Shown here: positions 5,824-7,388 of the stretch, piece after piece | Layout of the letters: every line of letters starts with the position of its first letter | How positions within the stretch are numbered: position 1 is the first letter of the stretch | Made by a program: the position numbers and the translations under genes | The notes under the pieces: generated by a model | What the model was told of the DNA's origin: nothing | What the model saw: only the letters and a program-made list of their open reading frames with translations | The model's database searches: none | NCBI GenBank assembly: GCA_017354095.1 | Contig: JAFMRP010000224.1 | Location: 1-7,388, forward strand | Length of the DNA: 7,388 nt | Reading direction: 5' to 3' | Source: Ktedonobacteraceae bacterium | GTDB taxonomy: Bacteria > Chloroflexota > Ktedonobacteria > Ktedonobacterales > Ktedonobacteraceae

Positions 5824-7089
5824 CTAGCGACCGCTGCCGCTACGCGCCTGGGTACGACGTATAAGCGCGTCGACCGTGACCGCGAATATCAGGACACCAC
5901 CCTCGATCATCTGCTTGATATCGCTGCCCTGACTGCGCAGATCCAGACCGTTTTCCAGGCTGCCAATGATCAGCGCCCCCAGCGCGATCGACCAGACTGA
6001 GCCACGACCACCAAAGAGGCTGACCCCGCCAATAACGGCGGCCGCGATGGCTTGCAGCAGCAGCGCAGGTGAGACCTGGCTCGCGACCCCCAGATTACGC
6101 GAGGCTGCAAGAATGCCCCCGGCTGCTGCGATGGCCGAACAAAGTGTGAAAACAACTACGCGGATGAATACCACGTTGATGCCGGCACGACGGGCGGCTT
6201 CCATGTTCCCTCCGACCGCGTAGATGTGACGTCCAAAGGTCGTTTTAGTCAACACAAGCCACAGAATCATGATCAGCGAAAAGAAAATCGCCACATTGAT
6301 AGGGACACCCAGGTAGGTGCCCGCTACCGGGCCTGGCGTATTTTCCAGTACAGCAATCGCACCCTCGACAATCACGGCTGCGACCACGATCTGCGCGATC
6401 AACTGGCCGATAGACTTGCTGCGAAGACCACCGCGTCTGCGCGCCAGGTGCTCGATGACCAGGCCGAGCGCATAAAGAATAAGCACAATCGTGGGCAAGC
6501 CAACACCAATCACATCAGGTAGAAAGCTGGAAGGGCCTGCAATGCCAACAATGAACTGATTGTGAATGATCAGCGTCTCCTGGTGATTCATCAGGAAAAG
6601 CAGCAGACCGGTATAGAAGATGGAACTGGCCAGCGTGACAATGAAGGATGGAATACGCAAAACTGCGATGAAGAAACCATTAATGGCTCCCGCCGCCGCG
6701 CCCGCCAGCACACCACTGATGATGGCCAGAACCGGCGGTACACCAATGCGCTCTGCCATCACTCCCATCACGCACGCACCAAAGGTGCCGACCGCAGCAA
6801 CTGAGAGATCGATTTCGCCGAGCAGCAGCACCAGCGTGACTCCCAGACCATCAACGCCAATCGTGACGATCTGCTGAAAAAGGTTCGAGATATTACCAGG
6901 CACCAGGAAAAGTCCGTTAGTGGTGATTGCGAAATAAATGGTAATGGCAACCAGGGTTAAAAGTACTGGAATAAAGCCGAGATCGCCGCGTAGGCGTTGT
7001 AGCAATGTCTCGCGCTCTATATAACCAGGAATCTCTACAGAGCTGGCAGCTGGCCCCAATTCATCACGTGTTTGTATTATCTCTCTCAT
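5824..7089 (-). CDS. xylH: XylH-like sugar ABC transporter permease
   Basis: A 421-residue integral membrane permease of the BPD_transp_2 (PF02653) family that carries pentoses or hexoses such as xylose, ribose or glucose, working with an ATPase and a periplasmic-type binding protein. A soluble N-terminus of about 38 residues is followed by roughly ten hydrophobic segments, beginning near 39-63. The motif G-E-I-D-L-S at 91-96, P-S-F-I-V-T-L-A at 147-154, the coupling-helix-like G-R-H-I-Y-A-V-G-G-N-M-E-A-A-R-R-A-G-I-N (286-305) and G-G-V-S-L-F-G-G-R-G-S-V (354-365) are all family features. The polar loop with an extra helix region (about 215-258) and the near-C-terminal E-N-G-L-D-L recall XylH specifically, rather than the shorter RbsC. 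The ATG lies 3 nt after the ATPase stop; its AGGGAAG ribosome site lies inside the ATPase 3' end, so the two are translationally coupled. Substrate is uncertain: XylH-type permeases also move glucose, and a glucoamylase gene lies just downstream. Confidence 0.92.
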   Translation of the reverse strand: MREIIQTRDELGPAASSVEIPGYIERETLLQRLRGDLGFIPVLLTLVAITIYFAITTNGLFLVPGNISNLFQQIVTIGVDGLGVTLVLLLGEIDLSVAAVGTFGACVMGVMAERIGVPPVLAIISGVLAGAAAGAINGFFIAVLRIPSFIVTLASSIFYTGLLLFLMNHQETLIIHNQFIVGIAGPSSFLPDVIGVGLPTIVLILYALGLVIEHLARRRGGLRSKSIGQLIAQIVVAAVIVEGAIAVLENTPGPVAGTYLGVPINVAIFFSLIMILWLVLTKTTFGRHIYAVGGNMEAARRAGINVVFIRVVVFTLCSAIAAAGGILAASRNLGVASQVSPALLLQAIAAAVIGGVSLFGGRGSVWSIALGALIIGSLENGLDLRSQGSDIKQMIEGGVLIFAVTVDALIRRTQARSGSGR

Positions 7090-7092
7090 GCC

Positions 7093-7388
7093 TTACTTCC
7101 CTCTCTCTACGCCGTCCGTTCCGGCTGTTTGCATGATTTCGCCAAACTCAGCGCCAGTAATAGCGGCAACAACCTGTTCAGGAGTCGTGTTATGGATATC
7201 GAAAGTGCCAACCCTTTTCCCCAGACGCAGGACGATCACACGGTCAACAACCTCAAAAACATCGGCCAGGTTGTGCGAGATGACCACTACCGCCAGCCCC
7301 TGCTCTCTCAGACGGTGGATCAACTGCAGCACCTGGCGGGTTTGCGCAACACCAAGCGCGGCGGTTGGTTCGTCGAGCAGTACCACCC
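7093..7388 (-). CDS. Sugar ABC transporter ATPase, C-terminal part (start outside window)
   Basis: The last 98 or so codons of an ABC ATPase; the Walker A and LSGGQ signature lie beyond the right edge. The visible part opens with the Walker B / D-loop segment V-L-L-D-E-P-T-A-A-L-G, then a conserved helix, then the switch region V-V-V-I-S-H-N with the H-loop histidine, then V-D-R-V-I-V-L-R-L-G-K-R-V and a tail containing A-A-I-T-G-A. The S-H-N switch and the ITGA ending resemble the short, single-cassette sugar ATPases (FrcA-like, about 260 residues) more than the C-terminal half of double-cassette RbsA/XylG, which usually carry S-S-E/D there. That is an inference, since the upstream part is not visible. 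It is the partner of the XylH-like permease directly downstream. Confidence 0.9.
   Translation of the reverse strand, partial: VVLLDEPTAALGVAQTRQVLQLIHRLREQGLAVVVISHNLADVFEVVDRVIVLRLGKRVGTFDIHNTTPEQVVAAITGAEFGEIMQTAGTDGVERGK

Noticed and set aside
1..7388. Search for CRISPR arrays, tRNA or rRNA genes, insertion-sequence ends or retron-like elements
   Set aside because: No regularly spaced repeats, cloverleaf patterns, transposase motifs or structured RNA-protein pairs were seen; nearly all of the window is covered by recognisable genes.

Overview
The window looks like an ordinary stretch of a bacterial chromosome. GC content is moderate, coding density is high, and the genes sit in short directional runs. 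Protein style suggests a Chloroflexota genome of the Ktedonobacter type: a long PucR-family regulator, a long Sua5-type threonylcarbamoyl-AMP synthase, an extracytoplasmic GH15 enzyme with a Thr-Pro tail, and a XylH-type sugar permease paired with what looks like a short single-cassette ATPase. That assignment is an inference from recall of families, not from a search.

Layout. Two genes lie on the + strand at the left: a 36-residue, extremely basic mini-protein (86-196), then a PucR-family transcriptional regulator (237-1874). From 1933 to the right edge everything is on the - strand. In transcription order, right to left, these are the 3' end of a sugar ABC transporter ATPase (7388-7093, start outside the window), a XylH-like permease (7089-5824), a strong 12-bp stem-loop (5811-5777) that probably ends that operon, a 282-bp intergenic region carrying a 20-bp dyad (5656-5637), a membrane-anchored GH15 glucoamylase/glucodextranase-like enzyme (5541-3118), and a tsaC/sua5 gene (3033-1933). 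The tsaC gene converges on the pucR gene with only 58 bp between the stops.

How the parts may work together. The ATPase and permease are translationally coupled (3-nt gap) and form the membrane and energising parts of a pentose/hexose-type importer; the binding protein must lie outside the window. The GH15 enzyme has a single N-terminal membrane helix and both expected catalytic glutamates, so it probably releases glucose from alpha-glucans outside the membrane. Its position just behind a monosaccharide importer suggests, but does not prove, a saccharify-and-import unit, with the dyad upstream of the GH15 gene as a candidate operator. TsaC (tRNA t6A synthesis) is housekeeping. The PucR-like protein has no obvious target in the window except possibly its own upstream region.

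No mobile element, CRISPR array, tRNA or rRNA was seen, and I found no convincing new defence or other novel system. The items most worth a second look are the unlisted 36-residue basic protein (possibly bS22/mS38-like), the dyad upstream of the glucoamylase gene, and the glucoamylase-transporter linkage.
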